From: Aquificaceae bacterium
Lineage (GTDB): Bacteria; Aquificota; Aquificia; Aquificales; Aquificaceae
Assembly: GCA_025062075.1 (NCBI GenBank)
Contig: JANXBA010000002.1
Coordinates: 1 to 43,705 of the forward strand
Length of the DNA stretch: 43,705 nt
Reading direction: 5' to 3'
In this document: one piece after another, positions 15,193-24,238 of the stretch
How the letters are laid out: the number at the start of each line of letters is the position of its first letter
Numbering within the stretch: position 1 is the stretch's first letter
The notes under the pieces: generated by a model
What the model saw: the letters and a program-made list of their open reading frames with translations, nothing else
Databases searched by the model: none
What the model was told of the DNA's origin: nothing
Position numbers and translations under genes: made by a program

Positions 15193-16748
15193 ACCGTCCC
15201 TTCTTGCCGTAGGCTCTCTCTGGAGAGAATGTAGCTCTTGCGCAGGAGAGCTCTGTTCAGAGCGTCCACAAAGCCCCTTACGCTTGCCTTTATCACGTCC
15301 ACGTCCACGCCTCTACCGCTCGCCCTTACCCCTTCCAGCTCTATCACCAGTCTGGACTCCGCCTGGGCGTCCGTGTTAGGCGTCAAGGCCTTGATGGAAA
15401 AGTCCAAGAGCTTGGGCTCTAAGCCCAGGGCCTTCTGCAGAGCTCTTATGACTGCATCCACTGGGCCGTTGCCCGTGGCGGTGGCGGTCCTCTCCTGCCC
15501 TCTGAAGTTCAGCACTACGGTGGCGGTAGGCAGGAGCTTGTCCCCCGTCTGCACCTGGTAGTGCAGGACCTTTATGGGCTCTTCCTGCTCCTGTCTGATG
15601 AAGTCCTCGTAGATGAGGGCCTCTATGTCCTCCTCGTAGACCTCCTTCTTCTTGTCCGCCAGAGCCTTGAACTTTTCAAAGAGCCTGTCCATGTCCTCTT
15701 CTCTGAACTCAAAGCCCATCTCCTTTAGCTTGTTCTTGAGGGCGTGTCTGCCCGAGTGCTTGCCTAACACTATTCTGGTGGAGGGAAAGCCTACGTCCTC
15801 TGGAGACATAATCTCGTAAGTGAGAGGGTTGGCCAACACGCCGTGCTGGTGTATGCCAGACTCGTGGGCAAAGGCGTTGTCTCCTACCACCGCCTTGTTG
15901 GGCTGGACGAAGCTCCCAGTTATCCTACAGAGAAGCCTGCTGGTGCGGTAGAGTTCCCGAGTGTTCACCCCCGTGTGAAGACCTCCGAAAAAGTCCTTCC
16001 GAACCTTGAGTGCCATGACAATCTCCTCCAGCGCCGCGTTGCCTGCCCTCTCCCCTATGCCGTTTATGGTGCACTCCACTTGTCTGGCCCCGTGCTTTAC
16101 CGCTGCGAGGGAGTTTGCCACCGCCATGCCCATATCGTCGTGGCAGTGGACGCTTATTATGGCCTTGTCTATGTTGGGCACGCTGTTTTTTATGCCCTCT
16201 ATCAGCTCTGCGAACTCCTCCGGCACTGCGTAGCCTACTGTGTCAGGGATGTTTATGACGGTAGCCCCTGCCTTTATGGCCTCTTCTATCACCTTGTAGA
16301 GGAAGTCCCTCTGACTGCGGGTGGCGTCCTCGCAGGAGAACTCCACCTCATCCGCAAACCTTTTAGCATATTCTACTGCCTTCTTTGCCCTTTCCAGCAC
16401 CTCCTCCGGGGACATGCGGAGCTTGTACTTCATGTGTATCTCCGAGGTGGCTATGAAGGTGTGGATTCTCTTGCGCTCTGCGGGGGCGATTGCTTGCCCT
16501 GCCATCTGTATGTCCTTCTCCAGAGCTCTGGCCAAGGAGCATATCACGGGACCCTTCACTTCTGAGGCTATGAGGCTGACCGCCTCAAAGTCCCCCTTGG
16601 AGGCCGCCGCAAAGCCCGCCTCTATCACGTCCACCCCCAACTTTGCCAGCTGAAGAGCCATCTGTAGTTTTTCCTCTGCGGTCATGGAAAAGCCAGGTGC
16701 CTGTTCTCCGTCCCTCAGCGTAGTGTCAAAAATGTACACTCTGTCCAT
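15189..16748 (-). CDS. leuA: 2-Isopropylmalate synthase
   Basis: Condenses acetyl-CoA with 2-oxoisovalerate in the first committed step of leucine synthesis. The N-terminal TIM barrel begins YIFDTTLRDGEQAPGFSM and includes metal-binding HCHDDMGMAVANSLAA. The C-terminal regulatory LeuA dimer domain (about 390-515) is present, so leucine feedback is likely. Length 519 is typical. An AGGAGG precedes the ATG, so the mRNA has a leader. A Fur-box-like sequence sits 19-33 bp upstream of the start. The 3' end overlaps selD by 4 bp. Confidence 0.96.
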   Translation of the reverse strand: MDRVYIFDTTLRDGEQAPGFSMTAEEKLQMALQLAKLGVDVIEAGFAAASKGDFEAVSLIASEVKGPVICSLARALEKDIQMAGQAIAPAERKRIHTFIATSEIHMKYKLRMSPEEVLERAKKAVEYAKRFADEVEFSCEDATRSQRDFLYKVIEEAIKAGATVINIPDTVGYAVPEEFAELIEGIKNSVPNIDKAIISVHCHDDMGMAVANSLAAVKHGARQVECTINGIGERAGNAALEEIVMALKVRKDFFGGLHTGVNTRELYRTSRLLCRITGSFVQPNKAVVGDNAFAHESGIHQHGVLANPLTYEIMSPEDVGFPSTRIVLGKHSGRHALKNKLKEMGFEFREEDMDRLFEKFKALADKKKEVYEEDIEALIYEDFIRQEQEEPIKVLHYQVQTGDKLLPTATVVLNFRGQERTATATGNGPVDAVIRALQKALGLEPKLLDFSIKALTPNTDAQAESRLVIELEGVRASGRGVDVDVIKASVRGFVDALNRALLRKSYILSRESLRQEGTV

Positions 16749-16766
16749 TCAAAAACCTCCTGTAAA

Positions 16767-16781
16767 TGATAATAATTCTCA
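16767..16781 (-). promoter_or_regulatory. Fur-box-like operator upstream of leuA
   Basis: The minus strand reads TGAGAATTATTATCA, matching the 7-1-7 Fur consensus TGATAATNATTATCA at 13 of 14 defined positions. It contains the TATTAT that would be the -10 element, so a bound repressor would block the promoter. The intergenic space is only 45 bp. The motif is seen; Fur control is inferred. Confidence 0.5.
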
Positions 16782-16793
16782 TTAAGTAGGCTG

Positions 16794-17399
16794 TCAAGCC
16801 CTAAGGCACTCGGGACTGCCCACCACGATGGTTCCGTCTCTGCCGGAGAAAAGGGTGGCCTTACCCGCCAAATAGCAAAGGCCCGACAGCCAACAGGCGA
16901 CCGCATCCAACTCGTCCTGGAGAAAGTCTCTGTTTTCTAACTCCAGTCCCAGCTCTCGGTAAAGTCTTAAGATAGCTCCTCTGTCCTTTCTGCTGACCCC
17001 GAAGGCGTCGTAGAGAGCTCCCGGAAAGGTTTCAAAAACCTCAATGCCTAACTTTCTTAGGTGCTCCGCCATTTCCATGCCCCGTTGGGTTAGCTTTCTC
17101 ATGGGTCCCAAGCTCACAGGAAAAAAGCGATGTCCTCGCTGACGCAGGAGCAAATCACACTCTCGCAGGTGAGGTCCTACATCCTCCAAACTTTTCCTGC
17201 CTGCAGGAATAGAGAGAGGCGCATCTACGAAGATGTAGGGAAAGGTCCGTGCAAGCTCTCTTATGTCCTTTTCCTCGTACAGCACGCCCACCCTTAGCTT
17301 GCCTCCTCTACTGTAGGCGTAGCCTGTAGGTCTGCGCGGACTCCCTGCCAGGTCAAGCCCCAAGAGCAGTTCGCCACTTTTACTCTTCTGCCACCACAC
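16794..17399 (-). CDS. DUF429-like protein of unknown function
   Basis: The core begins LLLGLDLAGSPRRPTGYA, then shows FVDAPLSIP, and contains an FETFPGALYDAF motif, all typical of DUF429 proteins, which have a predicted RNase H-like fold with unknown role. The track start at 17462 adds 21 residues translated from the GGDEF gene's last codons, so it is unlikely. GTG at 17399 gives 201 residues and overlaps the GGDEF gene by 20 bp; TTG at 17363 is another possibility. It probably shares a transcript with the GGDEF gene. Confidence 0.65.
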   Translation of the reverse strand: MWWQKSKSGELLLGLDLAGSPRRPTGYAYSRGGKLRVGVLYEEKDIRELARTFPYIFVDAPLSIPAGRKSLEDVGPHLRECDLLLRQRGHRFFPVSLGPMRKLTQRGMEMAEHLRKLGIEVFETFPGALYDAFGVSRKDRGAILRLYRELGLELENRDFLQDELDAVACWLSGLCYLAGKATLFSGRDGTIVVGSPECLRA

Positions 17400-19230
17400 G
17401 GTTTTTGCCCTGCTCCTTTGCCCTGTAAAGGGCCCGGTCTGCCCTCTCCAGCAGGGTTTCAAAAGTGTCCCCTTTTCTGTAGGTGGCCACCCCTATGCTT
17501 ACGCTGACGGAGGGAAGGCCCGGGTGAGAGGACCCTTCTACCCTGCTCCTGAGACGCTCCGCCGTAGCCAGGGCGCTTCCGAGCCCGTCCCCAGACAGCA
17601 GGACGAGAAACTCCTCACCTCCCCACCTTGCCAGCAGGTCGTAGTCTCTCAAGGAGCTCTTCAGCGTCTGGGCAAGAGCCTTCAGGACCTGGTCGCCCAC
17701 TGCGTGTCCGTAGGCGTCGTTTACCGCCTTGAAATCGTCCACGTCAATCAGAAGCAGGCTCAGGGCCGAGCCCTGTCTCCTTGCCTGGGCTATCTCCTTC
17801 CTGCAAAAATCCTCTGCGTACCAGCGGTTAAAAAGGCCCGTCAGCAAGTCGTGAGAAGCCCTGTAGTAAAGGTCCTTTTCTCTTTCTTTACGCTCCGTTA
17901 TGTCATGGAAAGAGAGCACCACCCCCTCCGTGAAGTGGGCCACCTTTATGGGATTCACGGTCAATTCCACCTGTAGGGTTTCTCCGTCCTTTCTCACCAG
18001 GGATGCCTCTCCCCTGTAGGACGTGTCTAAAAGAGGTGGTAGCTCGTCGCGACTGACCATCGTATGAAAAACCTTTCCCGAGAGCTCTTCCGGAGCGTAT
18101 CCCAGCATCTCCAGGGCAGGGGTGTTGAAAAGCTTTATCCTGCCCAAGCTGTCCAGCACCACCACACCTGCGTTGGTAAGAGAGAGCACTGCTTGGAGCT
18201 CCTTGTAACTGAGTTCAAGCCTGTACACTCCTCTTACATAGAAAAAGGTGTAGAGGGCTACTACGAAGGCCAGACCAGAAAAAACGAGCTTGTAAGTGTG
18301 GTAGGAGCGAAATATGTTGCGTATGTCCTGCCCAGAAGGCATACTTACCAGCACTGTATCTTCTTTCCCCATCTTGAACACTATAGCCTTGTAGTAAGAC
18401 CCTCCGCTGTTGAAGACTGTGGTGTGGTTGCCCGGCGCAGACAGAGCCCTTAAAAAGTCCTCCCTCAAGAGGAGACTGTTCAGGAGCTCCTGCTCCTTCT
18501 GCGGTAGGGCTCCGTTAGGATTCTCCACGAGCCAGCCCTTTAGCCCCTGCACTTGTCGGTAGTAGACTTTTTGCTCGGGCGGGAGCTCTTTCAATACGCT
18601 CTCTCTTATCAGGAACAGGTAGCTGACCGGGTTTATCTCTTGGAGAGATTCCTTTATGGCTCGCAAAGAGGTGTAAAAGACTACCAAGCCTAACTTTTCG
18701 CCCGCCCCGTTTTCCAGCGGATAGACGTGCACGTAACCAACCAGAAAGCGGTCGGTACCAAGACCCTTTTGAGGAGACCACTCTCTTAGAGCTCCTGCCA
18801 CCACGGGGTTGACTTCCCTTAGGTTATCTCCGTACAGGTGAGGCGTGTGTAGGCGGAGGAGCACCCTGCCGTCTGGTAGCACCAAATGCATGTCTTTTAC
18901 CATCGCTCTTTCTTTTAGCTGTTGGTAAGGCTGCCAGAGCCTCGTGTAGAGCTCTTCCCTAACTTGAGACTCCTCCCCCTCAAGGGCCCTTTTCATGAGC
19001 TCTTGCACCTCTTGCCCGCCGAGGTGAAACCTCACGTAGTCCCTCAGACTCTTCTCTTGGGAGAGCAAGACTGCTGCTATATACTTCTCCGTAGCGGTCT
19101 TGCACTTTTCAAGCACGCTCTCTACGGACTTTTTCTCCAGGTAGTTCATAAAGCTCAAAAAGGGCAAAGTGAGGGATAAAAACACCAAGAAGGACAAGAG
19201 CAGAGCTCTGCTCTGATACGTGAGCCTCAT
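17380..19230 (-). CDS. Membrane-bound diguanylate cyclase with periplasmic sensor, PAS and GGDEF domains
   Basis: Predicted to make cyclic di-GMP. Order: membrane helix (about 9-29), periplasmic sensor (about 35-310) whose LLRLHTPHLYGDNLREVNP segment resembles double-Cache ligand-binding domains, second membrane helix (about 314-332), PAS domain (about 345-450) and GGDEF domain (about 455-615). The active-site motif is GGEEF (537-541), and RDYD at 528-531 is an inhibitory I-site, so the enzyme should be active and subject to product inhibition. TAAAAT lies 5 nt before the ATG on the minus strand. Ligand unknown. PilT, elsewhere in the window, is a plausible downstream process only by general knowledge. 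Confidence 0.9.
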   Translation of the reverse strand: MRLTYQSRALLLSFLVFLSLTLPFLSFMNYLEKKSVESVLEKCKTATEKYIAAVLLSQEKSLRDYVRFHLGGQEVQELMKRALEGEESQVREELYTRLWQPYQQLKERAMVKDMHLVLPDGRVLLRLHTPHLYGDNLREVNPVVAGALREWSPQKGLGTDRFLVGYVHVYPLENGAGEKLGLVVFYTSLRAIKESLQEINPVSYLFLIRESVLKELPPEQKVYYRQVQGLKGWLVENPNGALPQKEQELLNSLLLREDFLRALSAPGNHTTVFNSGGSYYKAIVFKMGKEDTVLVSMPSGQDIRNIFRSYHTYKLVFSGLAFVVALYTFFYVRGVYRLELSYKELQAVLSLTNAGVVVLDSLGRIKLFNTPALEMLGYAPEELSGKVFHTMVSRDELPPLLDTSYRGEASLVRKDGETLQVELTVNPIKVAHFTEGVVLSFHDITERKEREKDLYYRASHDLLTGLFNRWYAEDFCRKEIAQARRQGSALSLLLIDVDDFKAVNDAYGHAVGDQVLKALAQTLKSSLRDYDLLARWGGEEFLVLLSGDGLGSALATAERLRSRVEGSSHPGLPSVSVSIGVATYRKGDTFETLLERADRALYRAKEQGKNRVVAEE

Positions 19231-19235
19231 TAAAT

Positions 19236-19241
19236 ATTTTA
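19236..19241 (-). promoter_or_regulatory. -10 hexamer TAAAAT, 5 nt before the GGDEF gene
   Basis: Minus-strand TAAAAT, ATTTA, ATG within the 11 bp separating this gene from the hldD stop, so the promoter begins inside or beside hldD's 3' end. Confidence 0.4.
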
Positions 19242-20189
19242 TTATCCTAAAATTTTTGTTCTTGGCACGTCCTCTCCGAGACTTCCCAAGTAGTCCGCTA
19301 TACCCTCCTCTAAGGAGTACTGCGGGCTGTAGCCTAGCTCCTTCTGGGCCTTACTTATGTCCGCCTGCGTATGCTTCTGGTAAAAGTCGTAGGGGCAGTC
19401 AAAGTACTCCACCTGACAGCTCACGCCCAAGTACTCTTTCAGCAAGGAGACCACCTCGTTGAAGCTCCTGGCCACGCCGGTGGCTATGTTAAAGATGCCC
19501 GAGACTTCTCTCTCTAAAGCCAGCAGGTTTGCCCTCACCGCATCTTCTACGTAGACGAAGTCTCGCCTCTGCTCTCCCCACTTGAAGAGCCTGGGTCTTT
19601 GACCCTGCTTTATCTGTCTGTAGAGTTGGTAAACCATGCTGGCGGTCTTTCCCTTGTGGGCTTCTCCCGGCCCGTAGACGTTAAAGTACCTAAGACCTAC
19701 AACCCTTATCTCCGCATGTTCCTGAAGGAAGTTCGTGGCTATCCTGTCCATAGCAAGCTTGGAAAAGCCGTATATGTTCTCTGGCACAAGCCCGCTCTCT
19801 TCTCTCATGGGCACAGGGCTGTTGCCGTAGACGCCCGCAGAGGAGGCGTATATGAGCTTGGCTTTCCAGTGCAGGCAGGCCTCTAAGATGTAGCGCAGGC
19901 TGTCCGCGTTTACCTTCATCATCCTGCTCTGGTCCGTTACCGTGGTGTCCGTGATGGCTCCTTGGTGAAAGACCGCATCGAAGCTGAACTTGCTCTTGAG
20001 CCACTCCCAGAGCTCCCTGTGGGAGAGGTCTGCGGTTATCACCTCGCACTCAAGGTGCAGAAGGTTCTTAAAGTGTCCGGAGGAAAAGTCGTCTAACACA
20101 TAAACCTTGGACTTTGGGTAGTGGGCCTTCAGAGCTCTGACCAAGTTAGAGCCTATGAAGCCCGCACCGCCGGTGACGAGAAACCTCAT
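19242..20189 (-). CDS. hldD: ADP-glyceromanno-heptose 6-epimerase (HldD/RfaD-like)
   Basis: NAD(P)-dependent SDR epimerase expected to make ADP-L-glycero-D-manno-heptose for the LPS inner core. The Rossmann motif is TGGAGFIGSNL. FHQGAITDTT, YASSAGVYG and the catalytic YGFSK follow, then GLRYFNVYGPGE. Length 315 fits. Closely related NDP-sugar epimerases share these motifs, but the FHQGA and substrate-loop pattern favour HldD. The ATG overlaps the yidC stop by 4 bp, so it is the last gene of the rpmH-yidD-yidC unit. Confidence 0.85.
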   Translation of the reverse strand: MRFLVTGGAGFIGSNLVRALKAHYPKSKVYVLDDFSSGHFKNLLHLECEVITADLSHRELWEWLKSKFSFDAVFHQGAITDTTVTDQSRMMKVNADSLRYILEACLHWKAKLIYASSAGVYGNSPVPMREESGLVPENIYGFSKLAMDRIATNFLQEHAEIRVVGLRYFNVYGPGEAHKGKTASMVYQLYRQIKQGQRPRLFKWGEQRRDFVYVEDAVRANLLALEREVSGIFNIATGVARSFNEVVSLLKEYLGVSCQVEYFDCPYDFYQKHTQADISKAQKELGYSPQYSLEEGIADYLGSLGEDVPRTKILG

Positions 20190-21673
20190 TTTTTACCTTT
20201 CTTGCGCTCTTTTTGAGGAGAGCTCTTTTGGGTGAGCTTTTTAATCAGGTAAGTCTGACCGAGGTTGAAGATGTTGTTAAGAGTCCAGTAGAGCACCAGC
20301 CCTGCTGGAAAGTTGGCAAACAGAAGGGTAAAGACCACGGAGGTTATTATCATGATGTAGTTTTGGGACTTGTCCGGGCTTGGACTAATAAACTGCTGGG
20401 CCACCATGGTAAGGCCCATAAGCACGGGCAGGACGTAGTAGGGGTCTTTTAGTGCCAAGCTCTCCACCCACAAAAAGCGTGCCAGCTGTAGGTCTGCGGT
20501 TATGGTCAGCACCTTGTAGAGGGCAAAGAAGATAGGTATCTGCAGGAGAAGGGGCAGACAGCCGGACATGGGGTTAAAGCCCACCTCCTGGTAGAGCTTC
20601 ATCATCTCCTCCTGAAACTTGGCCGGGTTATTCTTGTACTTTTCCTTCAGCTCCTGCATGCGAGGTGCCAGCTCTGCCATCTTACTCATGGCTACCGTGC
20701 TCTTGTAGGTGAGGGGAAACACGAGGATGCGCACCAGAAAGGTAAGAGCCAGAATGGAGAAAAACCAAGAGTTGAGATGCTCGTATATCCAGTACATGAA
20801 CACAAAAAGGGGTTTAACTATGAGACGAAGGCTACCAAAGTCTATGGTGTCCGAAAGCCCCAGAGCTCTAAGGCGGGCATACTCCTTTGCTCCTGCGTAG
20901 AAAACCACCTCCCCCACGGGTTTTACCAAGCTAAGGGTGTGCTTGTCCTCTACTTTGTAGACTACCACCGCAGAAATCCTGCCCGAGAAGCCCTTAAAGT
21001 AGTACCTGCTCTCCTCACCTGCGAACTTTATGTCGCCCGTGACCAGCTCCCTGCCCTTTTTGACCTCAAGCCTCTGAAGGTCGTCGCCCACCTTCAGGAC
21101 GGGCCCCGAGTGGGTGAAAAACTCCTCCTCCTGAACCCGCAGACCCGTGGAAACGAAAGGGGTAGGCAGACTCTCCGTCTCCACCTTCAGCCTGAAGTGG
21201 TCTCCCATGTATTCCAAGGTTTTGACCACGCTAAAGCCCTCGCCTGAGAGCTTGGCCACCACTTTGTTTCCCCTCTGTTCTATCTCGTAGGGAGAGAAGT
21301 TTAGGGCAAGGTCCTTCTCTGGGTCGCCGGTGAAGAGCTCTAAGGGGTATATGCCCAGCCTTTTCTCCTCTTCGGTTATGAGCTCTTTTGCGTACTTTTT
21401 GTCCACCAGACTGACTACTCGGGCACCTTCCTCCGAGAGCGTCAAGGTGAACTTCTCAAAGTCAAAGGTTCTGAGCCTTTGCGGTTTTCTCTCTTCTCGG
21501 GTCGTGCCCAGTAGCAAGGAAGGGACGTCTTGAGGCTTCTCTTCTACTTTTTCCTGAGGAGCTTGCCTCTGGGGCGTAAAAAACAGGAGATAAGCCTGAT
21601 AGACAAAGAGCAAAAAGGTAATAGCCACAAACAGGATAAAAATAGCCCTCAGGTCTGGGTCTTTCCTTTCCAT
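20186..21673 (-). CDS. yidC: Membrane protein insertase YidC
   Basis: Inserts and folds inner-membrane proteins, including the ATP synthase c subunit encoded just upstream. The N-terminal helix (about 10-30) is followed by a large periplasmic beta domain and then the 60KD_IMP core with helices near residues 305-475, including SGCLPLLLQIPIFFALYKVL. The basic tail SSPQKERKKGKK suits ribosome contact. The track start at 21793 adds 40 residues over yidD. The ATG at 21673 ([10 protein letters not shown]) gives 495 residues and overlaps the yidD stop (TAATG). Confidence 0.95.
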   Translation of the reverse strand: MERKDPDLRAIFILFVAITFLLFVYQAYLLFFTPQRQAPQEKVEEKPQDVPSLLLGTTREERKPQRLRTFDFEKFTLTLSEEGARVVSLVDKKYAKELITEEEKRLGIYPLELFTGDPEKDLALNFSPYEIEQRGNKVVAKLSGEGFSVVKTLEYMGDHFRLKVETESLPTPFVSTGLRVQEEEFFTHSGPVLKVGDDLQRLEVKKGRELVTGDIKFAGEESRYYFKGFSGRISAVVVYKVEDKHTLSLVKPVGEVVFYAGAKEYARLRALGLSDTIDFGSLRLIVKPLFVFMYWIYEHLNSWFFSILALTFLVRILVFPLTYKSTVAMSKMAELAPRMQELKEKYKNNPAKFQEEMMKLYQEVGFNPMSGCLPLLLQIPIFFALYKVLTITADLQLARFLWVESLALKDPYYVLPVLMGLTMVAQQFISPSPDKSQNYIMIITSVVFTLLFANFPAGLVLYWTLNNIFNLGQTYLIKKLTQKSSPQKERKKGKK

Positions 21674-21879
21674 TAGGGATAGTCCACACCGCCCTTGGAG
21701 AAGGGATGGCAACGCAGAAGGCGCCACAGGGCCTTCAGTGTGCCCTTGACCACTCCATACTTTTCCACCGCCAGAATGGCGTACTGGGAGCAAGAGGGAT
21801 AGTACCTACAGGAAGGAGGGTAAAGGGGCGAGATAAAAACCTGCCAGAACTTCAAAAAGGACAAGACCAAGCTCTTCAA
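21673..21879 (-). CDS. yidD: YidD, membrane protein insertion efficiency factor
   Basis: A 68-residue DUF37-family protein thought to assist YidC. It shows the invariant core [15 protein letters not shown] and [11 protein letters not shown]. The start is TTG at 21879, whose bases overlap the rpmH stop (TTGA), so it is translationally coupled to rpmH. In most bacteria rnpA lies between rpmH and yidD; here there is no room for it. Confidence 0.93.
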   Translation of the reverse strand: MKSLVLSFLKFWQVFISPLYPPSCRYYPSCSQYAILAVEKYGVVKGTLKALWRLLRCHPFSKGGVDYP

Positions 21880-22019
21880 GGCGTCAACCTTTTCCTTCCC
21901 TTTTGCCTTCTTCTTTTGATGATAGCTCTTCCGCTCTTCGTGGACATACGAGCCAGAAACCCGCTCTTGCGCTTACGCTTTAAGTTTGAAATTCGGGTCA
22001 CATTTCTCTGCGTGGCCAT
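21876..22019 (-). CDS. rpmH: Ribosomal protein L34
   Basis: Not in the ORF track because it is only 47 residues. The product contains the L34 signature [16 protein letters not shown] and the basic ending [12 protein letters not shown]. The N terminus is a little longer and less typical ([18 protein letters not shown]) than the usual MKRTYQPS. The ATG at 22019 has AGGAGG about 7 nt upstream. It lies 39 bp after atpE, probably in the same transcript, and its stop overlaps the yidD start. Confidence 0.95.
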   Translation of the reverse strand: MATQRNVTRISNLKRKRKSGFLARMSTKSGRAIIKRRRQKGRKRLTP

Positions 22020-22058
22020 TTAGAACCTCCTTAGGAAGGGAGGGGTGCAAGCCCCCCA

Positions 22059-23050
<992 letters not shown>

Positions 23051-23059
23051 AACGCCCAT

Positions 23060-23065
23060 ATTATA
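23060..23065 (-). promoter_or_regulatory. Extended -10 (TGGTATAAT) for atpB
   Basis: Minus-strand TATAAT with TG at the extended -10 position. The upstream ATG at 23059 directly abuts the hexamer, so transcription should begin inside or after it, favouring the ATG at 23050. Confidence 0.5.
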
Positions 23066-23088
23066 CCATAAAACCGCCCTACTCTTGG

Positions 23089-23094
23089 TATAAT
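23089..23094 (+). promoter_or_regulatory. Extended -10 (TGGTATAAT), 7 nt before the deacetylase gene
   Basis: Plus-strand TATAAT preceded by TGG, then CTTGCCC and ATG at 23102. The same nonamer drives atpB on the other strand 24 bp away. Confidence 0.5.
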
Positions 23095-23101
23095 CTTGCC
23101 C

Positions 23102-24031
23102 ATGAAAACGGGGATAGTCTACAAAGACGTCTATCTCAAACACAACGAAAAGGGGCATCCCGAGAACAAGGACAGACTCATTGCCATAATGCAGGAGTTG
23201 GAGGGAAAAGGCTTACTGAAAGAGCTGACTCACATAGAGCCCAGGCGGGCCAGGGCTCAGGAGGTTTCTCTCAACCACGACCCGGCCTACGTGCAGGAAG
23301 TGGCAGACTTTTGCTCTGCGGGCGGAGGCCATCTGGACGTGGACACTTACGCGGGGGTAGACTCTTACGAGGTGGCCCTTTACGCAGTAGGTGGCGTGCT
23401 GGAAGGAATAGACAGGCTTCTCGAAGGGGAGGTGGAGGCGGTCTTCTGTGCGGTGAGACCTCCAGGGCATCACGCAGAGTACGCCACAGCCATGGGCTTT
23501 TGCCTTTTCAACAACGTGGCGGTGGGTGCGCACTATCTCCTTCAGAAGGGCTTTGAAAGGGTTTTCATAGTTGACTTTGACGCCCATCACGGGAACGGCA
23601 CCCAGAGGAGCTTCTACGAGGAGGACAGGGTCTTTTACTTCTCCTCCCACCAGTATCCCTTCTACCCGGGCACAGGCTCAAGGGAGGAAAAGGGCGCAGG
23701 CAAAGGTTACGGCTATAACCACAACGAACCCCTGCCCGCAGGTGCTGGCGACCGGGAGTTTGAAAGAGTCTACGGAGAAGTTTTTCCAAAACTCTTCTTT
23801 GAGTACTCACCGCAGTTTCTGCTGGTGTCTGCAGGCTACGACGCCCACGCAGACGACCCGCTCACTTACCTTAACCTCTCCACGCAGGGAATGACCAGAG
23901 TGGTGCATCACCTTCTGGAGAGTGCAAAAAAACTGTCCGTGCCGGTGCTCTTTGCTCTTGAGGGTGGTTACAACTTGCGGGCCCTGGCCCAGTGCGTCCG
24001 CATAACCGTGGAAAAGATGTTGGAGATGTAG
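23102..24031 (+). CDS. Histone-deacetylase-superfamily amidohydrolase
   Basis: Zinc enzyme of the arginase/deacetylase fold. The 309-residue protein has RPPGHHAEYATAMGFCLFNN, zinc-binding DFDAHHGNGT, FYPGTG and AGYDAHADDPL, so all metal ligands and catalytic His residues are present. Bacterial members include acetylpolyamine amidohydrolases and AcuC-like acetyl-lysine deacetylases; sequence alone does not decide. The track's start (TTG, 23096) would lie inside the predicted transcription start region; ATG at 23102 is better. The next gene starts directly after the stop codon. Confidence 0.9.
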   Translation: MKTGIVYKDVYLKHNEKGHPENKDRLIAIMQELEGKGLLKELTHIEPRRARAQEVSLNHDPAYVQEVADFCSAGGGHLDVDTYAGVDSYEVALYAVGGVLEGIDRLLEGEVEAVFCAVRPPGHHAEYATAMGFCLFNNVAVGAHYLLQKGFERVFIVDFDAHHGNGTQRSFYEEDRVFYFSSHQYPFYPGTGSREEKGAGKGYGYNHNEPLPAGAGDREFERVYGEVFPKLFFEYSPQFLLVSAGYDAHADDPLTYLNLSTQGMTRVVHHLLESAKKLSVPVLFALEGGYNLRALAQCVRITVEKMLEM

Positions 24032-24238
24032 ATGATAGGGAAGATAAAGCACTACCTTTTTCAAACGCTCTCCTTGGGGTTTGCGGTTTACGGCTTTTAC
24101 CTGCTCTTTCTATTTCTGTTGGATACGCTCACAAGAGTAAGCCGACCTCTGGCCTATCCAGTCTCTTTTGGCATAACGCTCCTTTTGGCCATTTTGACCC
24201 TTTTGTACTGGATAAAGAAGAAGCGTTTACCCTTTTAG
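24032..24238 (+). CDS. Small membrane protein with two predicted helices
   Basis: The 68-residue product has hydrophobic segments at about 10-32 and 40-60 and a positively charged end (IKKKRLPF). It begins at the base after the deacetylase stop (TAGATG), so it is probably translated by re-initiation. Function unknown. The last 12 bp overlap cmk on the other strand. Confidence 0.6.
   Translation: MIGKIKHYLFQTLSLGFAVYGFYLLFLFLLDTLTRVSRPLAYPVSFGITLLLAILTLLYWIKKKRLPF

Noticed and set aside
14487-15212. 241-residue plus-strand ORF overlapping selD in another frame
   Set aside because: Arg/Gly-rich shadow of selD, which has complete family motifs.
15843-16565. 240-residue plus-strand ORF opposite leuA
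   Set aside because: Antisense shadow rich in Tyr, His and Cys with no recognisable domain; leuA is unambiguous.
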